A stretch of DNA of 64,000 nt, from positions 26,356-90,355 of the forward strand of contig QUIQ01000006.1 in the NCBI GenBank assembly GCA_003480165.1, in the 5' to 3' direction. Each line of letters opens with the position of its first letter. The first letter of the stretch is position 1. The notes beneath the pieces were generated by a model. That model had not been told where the DNA came from and did no database searches. It saw nothing but the letters and a program-made list of their open reading frames with translations. Shown piece by piece: positions 29,714 through 37,583 of this stretch. A program made the translations under genes and the position numbers. The DNA comes from Firmicutes bacterium AM41-11. Lineage in GTDB: Bacteria; Bacillota_I; Bacilli_A; Erysipelotrichales; Erysipelotrichaceae.

Positions 29714-32132
29714 ACAAGGCGTAAATGCCACAACGTTAAAAGCAGTAGGAGCTTGTCTATTGAGTGCAACAATGTCAATGAGCCTATTTAGTGCACCTGT
29801 ATTTGCCCAAACAAGTCAAGTATCCAATCCATCCGATGTTGAAAAGACGGAAACTGTTTATGCGACCTTAAACGATGATGGATCTGTTTCCAATGCTGTC
29901 GTTTCCAGTTGGTTACATGATGGAAATGGAATTCACAATGTGCAAGAACAATTGAATTTAACGAATGTAGAAAACATTAAAACCAACGATAAGATTCAAA
30001 AGAATGGAAATACGTATACATGGAATTCCGATGGAGACGATGTGTATTATCAAGGAGATTCGACGAAAGCTTTACCTGTTCAAGTAGCGATTACCTACTA
30101 TATGGATGGACAAGAATACAGTGCCAAGGAAATGAAGGGCAAAAGTGGACATATGAAGATCAATGTTCACTTCACCAACACCGTTTCTAAAATGACAAGT
30201 TCTGGTGTCATTGTGCACCCAGGTTATTTAGCTGGTGGTTTATTACGTCTAGACAATGGCAATTATTCTAATGTGACTTGTTCGAGTGGAAAAGTCATTA
30301 ATGATGGAAGCAACCAAGTCTTAGCTTTTGCCTCTGTTCCTGGCTTAGCGGAAACTTTAAATTCAGCTGGTCTTCAAAAATTAACGGAAAAAGTACAAGC
30401 CAGTGATGATTGTACGATTGAAGCGGATGTCAAAGATTTTGATGAAAGCAATTTAATGATTGGTATGTCGAGTGACTTTGACTTAAACGACTTAGTTGAA
30501 ACCGGAAATATTCCGGATTTAGCGGGCAGTGTCAATCAAATCGTTGATGCAGCCAATCAATTACAAGATGGTTCCGAACAATTGTATGATGGAACCCAAC
30601 AACTTATTAGCCAAAGTGCGCCTTTAACTTCTGCCAGTGGTAGTGTTCGGGAAATGTCACAAGCTTTCACAACTTTGAATAAAGGGGCTCAAACGATGGC
30701 TAGTGGCGTAAAAGATTATACTCAAGGGGTTGATCTATTAGCGATAGGTTCGCAACAATTGAGTGGAATTACCGATGGTATTACTACGGTACACAAGGCA
30801 AGTCAAACTTCTTTACTAGAAGGAGCAACAGCTTTAAATGCAGGACTAAAACAATTGAAAGATTCAACAGATAATATGGATCCAAATCAATTAGCAGGCT
30901 TACAAACACAATTGGATTCTGCTAAGGAAACATTGACTGCTATGCAAGGTACTTTGACAAAGGATACCAAGACGCTAGAAGGTTTAGGAACTGCACTACA
31001 AAGTGCAAGCAGCCAATTAGAAGCGTTAGAAAAAGATCAAACGTTAAGTAATCAAATTGCCCAATTGGGTAAGGATGTTGCGGCATTAAATGAAACGATT
31101 AAGAGTGATAATTCAACCATTGATGCGAACAATGCAGCATTACAAACAAAGGTAAATGACATTAATAGTCAAATTGATGCCATTAATAGTGCCATTAATA
31201 CACAAGTTACCAGCGCACAGGCAAATATCAATAATGCATACAGTAGCGCAAATGCTGCTTTAAATAATGCCGAAGCAGCAACCGAGGATGCGGATGCCAA
31301 AGCAGGTATTGAAAGCGCAAAGGCAGCCTTAGGTTCTGCACCACAAATTAGTGCACCGGCTGCGCTTCAACATATTTCCGTGGATAATCTAAAATCTTTA
31401 GATTCATTAGATGGAAGTCAAGTTGTCAGTGATGCCAAGGCAATTCAAGGTACCTTAAAAACATTAGGTGGATCATTAGCTACGATGCAAAAATCTTTAG
31501 GTCAAGCCCAAGATACAATGAAGGGTCTAAATGATGATATCAATACTTCTATTAAAACATTAAATGGAATGAGTGAAATGCTTAACAATGTTGCCTCAAG
31601 CTCTGACTATAAGGATCTAAGTAAACAAATGGCTACGTTAAAAGCAGCCTCTAGTCAGTTGTATGCAGGTTCTAGTGATTTATTAGATGGTGTGAATACT
31701 TTAAATAGCGGTTTAGCTCAACTTCAAACCCAATCGAGTGCAGGTATTCAACAAGTCCAACAAGGTGCTAAACAATTGTCTTCCAATAGTTTGATGTTGA
31801 ATAGTGGAGCGAGTCAATTAAGTGATGGAACCAATCAATTAGCTTCACAAAGTGGAACAGTTAATGAGATGGCTGATGGCTTGGATCAATTAAGCAGTGC
31901 CTTTACACAATTAAATGATGGAGCTGCTCAATTGGCACAAGGTCATGAACAATTTAATGCCCAAGCTATGCAGCCATTAAAAGAAATGGCCGATTTAACG
32001 GAATCTGAAGTTTCTTCTTTAACGGATGTATTCAATCAAATTAAAGAATTAACCGAAGAAAATGATAACTTTGCCGGTAAACCAGAAGGTGCTACAAGTA
32101 AAGTCAATTACGTTATGCATACGGGTGAATAA
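29700..32132 (+). CDS. Secreted LxxG-heptad-repeat coiled-coil protein, partner of the MMPL transporter
   Basis: 810 residues. A signal peptide ends near SAPVFA (about residue 36). Groups of 7-residue repeats of the form xLxxGxx (for example LQDGSEQLYDGTQQL near 290 and LSDGTNQLASQSGTV near 710) flank a long Ala/Gln/Asn/Lys-rich coiled-coil region (about 390-640). This matches the X-X-X-Leu-X-X-Gly heptad proteins found beside MMPL or YhgE/Pip membrane proteins. No C-terminal membrane helix or sortase signal is present, so it is either free or held by the transporter. Function unknown; ATG 29700 is preferred over 29706 because AAAGGA lies about ten bases before it. Confidence 0.8.
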   Translation: MKMNKQGVNATTLKAVGACLLSATMSMSLFSAPVFAQTSQVSNPSDVEKTETVYATLNDDGSVSNAVVSSWLHDGNGIHNVQEQLNLTNVENIKTNDKIQKNGNTYTWNSDGDDVYYQGDSTKALPVQVAITYYMDGQEYSAKEMKGKSGHMKINVHFTNTVSKMTSSGVIVHPGYLAGGLLRLDNGNYSNVTCSSGKVINDGSNQVLAFASVPGLAETLNSAGLQKLTEKVQASDDCTIEADVKDFDESNLMIGMSSDFDLNDLVETGNIPDLAGSVNQIVDAANQLQDGSEQLYDGTQQLISQSAPLTSASGSVREMSQAFTTLNKGAQTMASGVKDYTQGVDLLAIGSQQLSGITDGITTVHKASQTSLLEGATALNAGLKQLKDSTDNMDPNQLAGLQTQLDSAKETLTAMQGTLTKDTKTLEGLGTALQSASSQLEALEKDQTLSNQIAQLGKDVAALNETIKSDNSTIDANNAALQTKVNDINSQIDAINSAINTQVTSAQANINNAYSSANAALNNAEAATEDADAKAGIESAKAALGSAPQISAPAALQHISVDNLKSLDSLDGSQVVSDAKAIQGTLKTLGGSLATMQKSLGQAQDTMKGLNDDINTSIKTLNGMSEMLNNVASSSDYKDLSKQMATLKAASSQLYAGSSDLLDGVNTLNSGLAQLQTQSSAGIQQVQQGAKQLSSNSLMLNSGASQLSDGTNQLASQSGTVNEMADGLDQLSSAFTQLNDGAAQLAQGHEQFNAQAMQPLKEMADLTESEVSSLTDVFNQIKELTEENDNFAGKPEGATSKVNYVMHTGE

Positions 32133-32138
32133 TCATAG

Positions 32139-32172
32139 AGAACATGGGTTTATTACTCATGTTCTTTTTTTT
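32139..32172 (+). terminator. Terminator after the heptad-repeat gene
   Basis: AGAACATG (32139-32146) pairs with CATGTTCT (32158-32165), followed by a run of eight or more T. Confidence 0.88.
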
Positions 32173-32179
32173 GTCTTCA

Positions 32180-32208
32180 TTGAAGGAATATCTTTCCAAA
32201 AGTATAAT
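32180..32208 (+). promoter_or_regulatory. Promoter of the hybrid histidine kinase gene
   Basis: TTGAAG (32180-32185), 17-base spacer, perfect TATAAT (32203-32208). Distance to the TTG start at 32256 is about 48 bases. Confidence 0.7.
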
Positions 32209-32255
32209 AGAAGTAATTATACGATTTTCGTTTTATGGATTAGGAGGATTTTCCA

Positions 32256-32435
32256 TTGTTCGATCATACAATACAGACCGATATCTATGAGAAGGTTTTA
32301 AAGAAGCACTATTTAGGAATTATATCTATCGATTTTGAACATCAAGGAAAAATTGAAGTACTTTATGAAGATAAGGATGCATTCAATAGAGATGCCATTT
32401 TTCCTTTAACAGATCAGAGAACATTTGATGAATAG
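32256..32435 (+). pseudogene. 5' fragment of the hybrid kinase gene, cut by an in-frame TAG
   Basis: TTG at 32256 follows a near-perfect TTAGGAGG (32240-32247) and opens 59 codons (from LFDHTIQTDIYEK to LTDQRTFDE) that stop at TAG 32433-32435. The frame is the same as that of the long kinase ORF downstream and the sequence after the stop (VQNTLMKYV) reads on smoothly as the next part of a PAS-like domain. So this is most likely the true N-terminus of the kinase, separated by a single base change such as TGG to TAG. It could also be a sequencing error or a stop that is read through. Confidence 0.7.
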
Positions 32436-32450
32436 GTACAGAATACGCTT

Positions 32451-35147
32451 ATGAAGTATGTGGCTGGCTATAAAGAGGATATTTGCCGCATTCAAGCCCA
32501 ACTGAAAAAAGAATCGATTCTACAAGGAACGGCACAAAGTGTGATTCATCATGTGATGATCAATTTCATGCTGGATGGTCAAATGCGCTTTATGCAGTTT
32601 GATTTTATCCGTATAAACAAGGATTCACAGGCGGTTCTTCTATTTGTCGAAGATTATACCGATCCGCAACAACAGGCTTTTGTCCAAACCTTAAAGTCCG
32701 TGAAAAATAGTGCAGCACTGTTTAAAATTTCTCATCAAGCAGGATCTGCCGGTTATGAGGTCATATTTTTTACGGAAGGCTGTGCCAAAATGATGGAAGT
32801 AAGCCAAGAAGAGATGTGGATGCATCGTAAACCTTTCAATGAAGCAGTTCATCCGGATGACTTGCATTATGTGGAAGGCTCTTTTCGCAAACTATCTGCC
32901 CAGCATCCACATATTAATATCTTTTACCGGGTGCAAAATCCCTATGGGAAGTGGTTCTATCTGCAATCGGATCTGTCTTACATCATGGTTGGAGATAAAG
33001 AATACATTTATGTAACCTATCAAGACATCAGTGTAATGAAAAAGAATGAAGAGCTATCGCAAGCTTTACGGCATACTAAACAACATGATGCCGAATTGGC
33101 GAGTGTCAATCAACAACTGACGCAAACGGTCGCAACGATTAAAAAGGCCAATGAAGAACTTGCTTCATTGCAAGAAAAAGCCTTAAATGTGCTGGGAAGT
33201 GTTTTTGTACGAAACCTTTTAGTCTATATGGATACGCGCCAAGGGGAATGGATTAAGATTCCCGATGATCAGATGGAAGAGCTAGGAGATAAGCCAGATG
33301 CCTATGATGTTCGTTATACGATAGCGGATCATTTCATGAAACCAGAATATAAAGAAGGGTATTTGGAATTCACAGACCTTTCAACCCTTGCCGAAAGATT
33401 GAAAGGCCAAAGAATGATTCGATATATCTATCGGAGTCCCAATGAACAATGGATTGCGATCAATGCGATTCCACAAAAATGGGATGAAAAAGGCAATTTA
33501 GTCGAAGTATTATTCGCAACGCGAAATGTCAGTGAAGAGCGAAATCGCGAATTAGAACAAGAGGATGCCCTGCGTTTAGCGCTGGCTAGTGCCGAACATG
33601 CCAATAAAGCGAAAACAGCTTTCTTAAATAATATGTCACATGATATTCGGACACCGATGAATGCGATTATTGGGTTTACGGCCCTTGCGGTAACTCATGT
33701 AGATCAACCAGAAGTTGTGAAAGATTATTTAACGAAAATTGGAACATCGAGCCAACATCTTCTTTCTTTAATTAACGATGTTTTGGATATGAGTCGGATT
33801 GAGAGTGGAATTGTAAAAATTGAGGAAAATGAAGTACATATTCCCGATGTTTTACATGATCTGCGAACGATTATTCAAGGAAACATTCATGCCAAACAAC
33901 ATGATTTGTATATTGATACGCAAGATATCGTTCATGAAAATGTGATTACGGATAAATTGCGTCTGAATCAAATTCTATTAAATGTCGTAGGAAACGCTAT
34001 AAAATTTACTCCGACTGGAGGTATGATCAATCTGCAAATTTCGGAAAAGCCATGTAGTAAAAAGGGCTATACGACTTTTGAATTCCGAATTAAAGACAAT
34101 GGCATTGGTATGTCTAAGGAATTTCAAGAACATGTCTTTGATTCTTTTTCACGCGAACGTTCTTCGACAAAATGTGGCATACCTGGTACAGGCTTAGGAA
34201 TGGCGATTACGAAAAACATTGTAGATATGATGAATGGAACCATTACCTTGACAAGTCAAGAAGGAAAAGGAACGGAATTTGTCATTACGCTTGATTTTAA
34301 GCTTTTAGATACCGTGATGGTTTATGGTCCGATTCCAGAGCTTGTAGGGGCAAGAGCGTTGGTTGTGGACGATGATATCCATACATGTACCAGTGTTAGT
34401 AAGATGCTGCGAGATATTGAAATGCGAGCCGATTGGTCTACTTCTGGTAAAGAAGCTATTATTCGGGCCAAAGAAGCGTTTGAACAAAAGGATGCGTTTG
34501 AAGTCTATATCATTGACTGGTTGATGCCAGATATGAACGGTATAGAAACGGTACGCCGGATTCGTGGTGTGATTGGAGATAGTGCATCAATTATTATTTT
34601 GTCAGCGTATGATTGGGCTGATATTGAACAAGAAGCTAGAGAAGCCGGAGTTACGGCTTTTGTGGAAAAACCGATTTTCATGTCAGAACTCAGAAAAGTT
34701 CTTACCCAACCTATTGCGCTCGTACAAGAGGATGAAAAGTGGCAGAAAGAAGAAAATCGATATGCCGGCAAAAAGGTCTTGTTGGTTGAAGACAATGCAT
34801 TAAACAGCGAGATTGCGACCGCCATTTTAGAAAAAGCTGGTATTGTGGTAGATGCAGTGGAAGATGGAATGGATGCGGTAAATCGCATGGTGGAAGTGGA
34901 TGAAGAGACCTATGATCTCATACTTATGGATATTCAAATGCCGAAGATGGATGGCTATACCGCAACTAGAGAAATTCGTATGATGAAAAATAATCGGAAA
35001 GCGAATATTCCTATTATTGCCATGACCGCAAACGCCTTTGAAGAAGATCGACGAAAAGCTTTCCAGGTAGGGATGAATGCACACATCACAAAACCAATTG
35101 ATATCAAAAAGATATTAGCTACTTTTGATCAAGTATTCCAATCGTAG
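32451..35147 (+). CDS. Hybrid sensor histidine kinase/response regulator, two receiver domains (probably broken at its 5' end)
   Basis: 898 residues from the first ATG after the TAG. PAS-like regions lie at about 1-75 and 95-200, with a third sensory part at 245-360. The HisKA domain has the phospho-acceptor His397 in NNMSHDIRTPMN; the ATPase has the N box NVVGNAIKFTP near 510 and GTGLGMAITKN. Two receiver domains follow, with acceptor Asp in YIIDWLMPDMNG and in LILMDIQMPKMDG. No DNA-binding output domain is fused. The ATG at 32451 has only a weak site, so internal initiation may be poor. Confidence 0.85.
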   Translation: MKYVAGYKEDICRIQAQLKKESILQGTAQSVIHHVMINFMLDGQMRFMQFDFIRINKDSQAVLLFVEDYTDPQQQAFVQTLKSVKNSAALFKISHQAGSAGYEVIFFTEGCAKMMEVSQEEMWMHRKPFNEAVHPDDLHYVEGSFRKLSAQHPHINIFYRVQNPYGKWFYLQSDLSYIMVGDKEYIYVTYQDISVMKKNEELSQALRHTKQHDAELASVNQQLTQTVATIKKANEELASLQEKALNVLGSVFVRNLLVYMDTRQGEWIKIPDDQMEELGDKPDAYDVRYTIADHFMKPEYKEGYLEFTDLSTLAERLKGQRMIRYIYRSPNEQWIAINAIPQKWDEKGNLVEVLFATRNVSEERNRELEQEDALRLALASAEHANKAKTAFLNNMSHDIRTPMNAIIGFTALAVTHVDQPEVVKDYLTKIGTSSQHLLSLINDVLDMSRIESGIVKIEENEVHIPDVLHDLRTIIQGNIHAKQHDLYIDTQDIVHENVITDKLRLNQILLNVVGNAIKFTPTGGMINLQISEKPCSKKGYTTFEFRIKDNGIGMSKEFQEHVFDSFSRERSSTKCGIPGTGLGMAITKNIVDMMNGTITLTSQEGKGTEFVITLDFKLLDTVMVYGPIPELVGARALVVDDDIHTCTSVSKMLRDIEMRADWSTSGKEAIIRAKEAFEQKDAFEVYIIDWLMPDMNGIETVRRIRGVIGDSASIIILSAYDWADIEQEAREAGVTAFVEKPIFMSELRKVLTQPIALVQEDEKWQKEENRYAGKKVLLVEDNALNSEIATAILEKAGIVVDAVEDGMDAVNRMVEVDEETYDLILMDIQMPKMDGYTATREIRMMKNNRKANIPIIAMTANAFEEDRRKAFQVGMNAHITKPIDIKKILATFDQVFQS

Positions 35148-35165
35148 AGAACAATATACAAACAA

Positions 35166-35193
35166 AAGGCGATGGTTTGTGTCATCGCCTTTT
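35166..35193 (+). terminator. Terminator after the hybrid kinase
   Basis: AAGGCGATG (35166-35174) pairs perfectly with CATCGCCTT (35183-35191), but only four T follow in total, so it is a moderate terminator. Confidence 0.65.
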
Positions 35194-35246
35194 GAAAGTT
35201 TCATATGTATTAGGGAGAGAGAAATATATGAAGTTTTTTTAATTTT

Positions 35247-35267
35247 AGTGGTTCTTCTTGAACCACT
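35247..35267. other. Hairpin in the nitroreductase upstream region
   Basis: The 260-base gap between the kinase and the nitroreductase holds AGTGGTTC/GAACCACT (8 bp, 5-base loop) with no T-run after it. Just before it, ATG-AAG-TTT-TTT-TAA (35228-35242) is a four-codon ORF behind AGGGAGAGA. No known RNA family is recognised. Confidence 0.4.
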
Positions 35268-35370
35268 ATTAATATAAGAAATCTTTGTGTCATGTTTATC
35301 ATTGAATCATGTGAAAAATTGTGAAGTGCCATCAAATTATGGAAAAGTTTGTGCAAAACTTGAATTGGAT

Positions 35371-35400
35371 ACCATATGCCGTATACTTTGGGTAAGGAGG
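35371..35400 (+). promoter_or_regulatory. Promoter region of the nitroreductase gene
   Basis: TTGAAT, a 16-base spacer and TATACT, followed shortly by TAAGGAGGG, the ribosome binding site of the gene starting at 35410. Confidence 0.5.
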
Positions 35401-35409
35401 GTTCTTTTT

Positions 35410-35946
35410 ATGGAATTAAAAGATGCAATGTTAGGAAGACGAAGTATTCGTTTTTATAAAACCGGAAAGATTTCTCAAGCAGATATCCAAGCGATAATTG
35501 CAGCCGCAAATATGGCTCCATCTTGGAAGAATTCGCAAACGCCACGCTATTATGTTGCGACAAGTGAAGAAGCTATGAATAAAGTGCGTGAGGCCTTGCC
35601 AGAAAGAAACACGGAAAATACGAAAAATGCAGCCGCTTTGATTGTCATGACATTTGAACGAGGTCGGGCAGGATTTATGAAAAATGGTTTGCCAGATAAT
35701 GAAGTAGGTGATGGCTGGGGCTTTTTTGACAATGGTTTAGCTTGTCAAAACTTAGTTCTAAAAGCTTATGAGTTAGGTTATGGAAGTTTGATTATGGGAA
35801 TTCGGGATGAACAAGTCTTAAGAGAGAATTGTTCCATTCCTGCAAGTCAAATTATTACAGCGGTTATTTCACTTGGGGTTGCAGACATTGATCCTACGGC
35901 ACCAAAACGTAAAGAAGTCGAAGATATTATGGTTTCTTTGGGATAA
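35410..35946 (+). CDS. Nitroreductase-family protein
   Basis: 178 residues, short nitroreductase fold. The FMN-binding opening MELKDAMLGRRSIRFYKTGKI and ANMAPSWKNSQTPRYYVAT, the mid-part FFDNGLACQNLVLKAYELGYGSLIMG and the C-terminal RKEVEDIMV are typical. It should use FMN and NAD(P)H to reduce nitro or quinone-like compounds; the natural substrate is unknown. The start follows AGGAGGG; the same frame is open far upstream but without homology. It seems to be a single-gene unit. Confidence 0.88.
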   Translation: MELKDAMLGRRSIRFYKTGKISQADIQAIIAAANMAPSWKNSQTPRYYVATSEEAMNKVREALPERNTENTKNAAALIVMTFERGRAGFMKNGLPDNEVGDGWGFFDNGLACQNLVLKAYELGYGSLIMGIRDEQVLRENCSIPASQIITAVISLGVADIDPTAPKRKEVEDIMVSLG

Positions 35947-35988
35947 TGTTTGACATTATCTTTTTTTTCTGCTTTTTGAAAAAACCGC

Positions 35989-36017
35989 TTGGAAAAAGAA
36001 AACAAAGAGTATATAAT
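35989..36017 (+). promoter_or_regulatory. Promoter of the COG2509 flavoprotein gene
   Basis: TTGGAA (35989-35994), exactly 17 bases, then TATAAT (36012-36017). It gives a leader of about 140 bases before the start at 36166. Confidence 0.75.
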
Positions 36018-36023
36018 TCTAAA

Positions 36024-36165
36024 GGTTTGCTTTGACATCCCCTATGAAACTGTCAAAGATCATAGGAGGAACAAGTATCGGACGAAAAAAAATAAGAGTG
36101 TAAGAGATGATAATTGTGCGGTTGATGAGAACCGATAGAGAATAAATAAAAGGAGAACAAAGACT
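36024..36165 (+). promoter_or_regulatory. Structured 5' leader of unknown class, candidate riboswitch
   Basis: Two strong overlapping pairings: CTTTGACA (36030-36037) with TGTCAAAG (36051-36058), and CCTATGA (36041-36047) with TCATAGG (36060-36066). With only one base between the two 3' strands they cannot both be complete, so they look like alternatives. Further down TATCGG can pair with CCGATA or CGGTT with AACCG around GATGAG, again in competition. No terminator run follows; AAAGGAG precedes the start. I do not recognise the class. Confidence 0.45.
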
Positions 36166-37530
36166 ATGTATGATGTATTGATTGTGGGTGCAGGCCCTGG
36201 TGGTATTTATTCGGCTTACGAATTATTGAAAAATAAGCCAGAGTTAAAAATTGGTGTATTTGAAGCAGGTGCACCATTGGATAAGCGAAAATGTCCAATT
36301 GATGGAAAGAAAATCAAATCTTGTATTCATTGTAAATCTTGTGCCATTATGAATGGTTTTGGTGGTGCTGGTGCTTTCAGTGATGGAAAATATAATATTA
36401 CCAACGAATTCGGAGGCAACTTATTTGAATATGTAGGCCAACAAGAAGCTATTGATTTAATGGAATATGTAGATGAAATCAACTGCAAGATGGGTGGAGA
36501 AAAAACGCGTTTGTATGCGAATTCAGATCCCGCTATCGCAAAGAAATGTCTACAAAATGATTTACACCTTTTAAAGGCAAAAGTTCGTCACTTAGGAACA
36601 GATATCAACTATGTCGTATTAGGTAACTTATATGATTTGTTGAAAGATAAAGTAGATTTCCATTTCTATTCTCATGTCGAATCAGTCAATAAAGAAGATG
36701 ATGGCTATTCAATCACATGCAATGGCGAAACATTTATGGGTAAGAAATGTATTATTTCTACCGGCCGTTCAGGTAGTAAATGGATGGAAAGTGTTTGTTC
36801 CAACTTAGGCATTGAAACGAAGAGTGATCGTGTCGACATTGGTGTACGTGTCGAATTAAATGCAGATACATTTAGTGAATTGACAGATTCTTTATATGAA
36901 TCAAAGATTGTATATCGTTCGAAAAAATACCAAGACCGTGTACGTACTTTCTGTATGAATCCAAAAGGGGTCGTCGTAAACGAAAACACCAACGGAATTG
37001 TTACGGTAAATGGACATAGTTACGAAGATCCATCACGCTTTACGAATAATACCAACTTTGCCTTATTGGTTTCAAATCATTTTACTGAACCTTTCTCACA
37101 AAGTAATCAATATGGAGAAAGTATTGCTCGCTTATCGAATATGTTAGGTGGTGGCGTTATCGTACAACGTTTTGGAGACTTAATTCGTGGACAACGTTCG
37201 ACACCAAGTCGTATTGCCCAGGGCTTTGTCACACCAACTTTAAAAGCTACGCCTGGTGATTTATCTTTGGTTATTCCTAAACGTCAGTTAGATGATATTA
37301 TTGAAATGATTTATGCTCTAGATAAAGTATGTCCTTCAACTGCAAGCGATGATACATTATTATATGGTGTAGAAGTAAAATTCTATAATATGCAAGTAGA
37401 AGTCGATGAACATCTAGAAACGAAACATAAAGGTTTATATGTAATTGGAGATTGTAGTGGGGTTACTCATTCATTAAGCCATGCCAGTGCTTCTGGTGTT
37501 TATGTAGCTCGCGAAATTACGAAAGAATAG
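36166..37530 (+). CDS. FAD-dependent oxidoreductase (COG2509 type)
   Basis: 454 residues. FAD-binding GAGPGG lies in VLIVGAGPGGIYSAYELL at the N-terminus, and the second FAD contact is YVIGDCSGVTHSLSHASASG near the C-terminus. Between is the family hallmark with four cysteines, CPIDGKKIKSCIHCKSC at about residues 43-59, followed by GFGGAGAFSDGKYN. COG2509 enzymes are described only as FAD-dependent dehydrogenases; the Cys cluster suggests a redox or metal role. It is a single-gene unit with its own promoter, long leader and terminator. Confidence 0.85.
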   Translation: MYDVLIVGAGPGGIYSAYELLKNKPELKIGVFEAGAPLDKRKCPIDGKKIKSCIHCKSCAIMNGFGGAGAFSDGKYNITNEFGGNLFEYVGQQEAIDLMEYVDEINCKMGGEKTRLYANSDPAIAKKCLQNDLHLLKAKVRHLGTDINYVVLGNLYDLLKDKVDFHFYSHVESVNKEDDGYSITCNGETFMGKKCIISTGRSGSKWMESVCSNLGIETKSDRVDIGVRVELNADTFSELTDSLYESKIVYRSKKYQDRVRTFCMNPKGVVVNENTNGIVTVNGHSYEDPSRFTNNTNFALLVSNHFTEPFSQSNQYGESIARLSNMLGGGVIVQRFGDLIRGQRSTPSRIAQGFVTPTLKATPGDLSLVIPKRQLDDIIEMIYALDKVCPSTASDDTLLYGVEVKFYNMQVEVDEHLETKHKGLYVIGDCSGVTHSLSHASASGVYVAREITKE

Positions 37531-37554
37531 ACTTAACCGTCTATTCTTTTTTTT
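37524..37554 (+). terminator. Terminator of the flavoprotein gene
   Basis: AGAATAGAC (37524-37532) pairs perfectly with GTCTATTCT (37539-37547), followed by eight T. The 5' arm includes the stop codon. Confidence 0.9.
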
Positions 37555-37583
37555 CGCTATAATAAAGAAAAGAAGGTGTTGAT

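Noticed and set aside
29700-32132. DNA-level tandem repeat in the heptad-repeat gene
   Set aside because: The repetition is in protein pattern only; codons differ from one heptad to the next, so it is not a satellite or CRISPR-like array.
36060-36080. AGGAGGAACAAG in the flavoprotein leader as a ribosome binding site of a short leader ORF
   Set aside because: No ATG, GTG or TTG is found at a usable distance after it.
36118-36140. GTTGATGAGAACC in the flavoprotein leader as a hammerhead ribozyme core
   Set aside because: It looks like CUGAUGAG at first, but the second core (GAAA) and the closing stems are absent.
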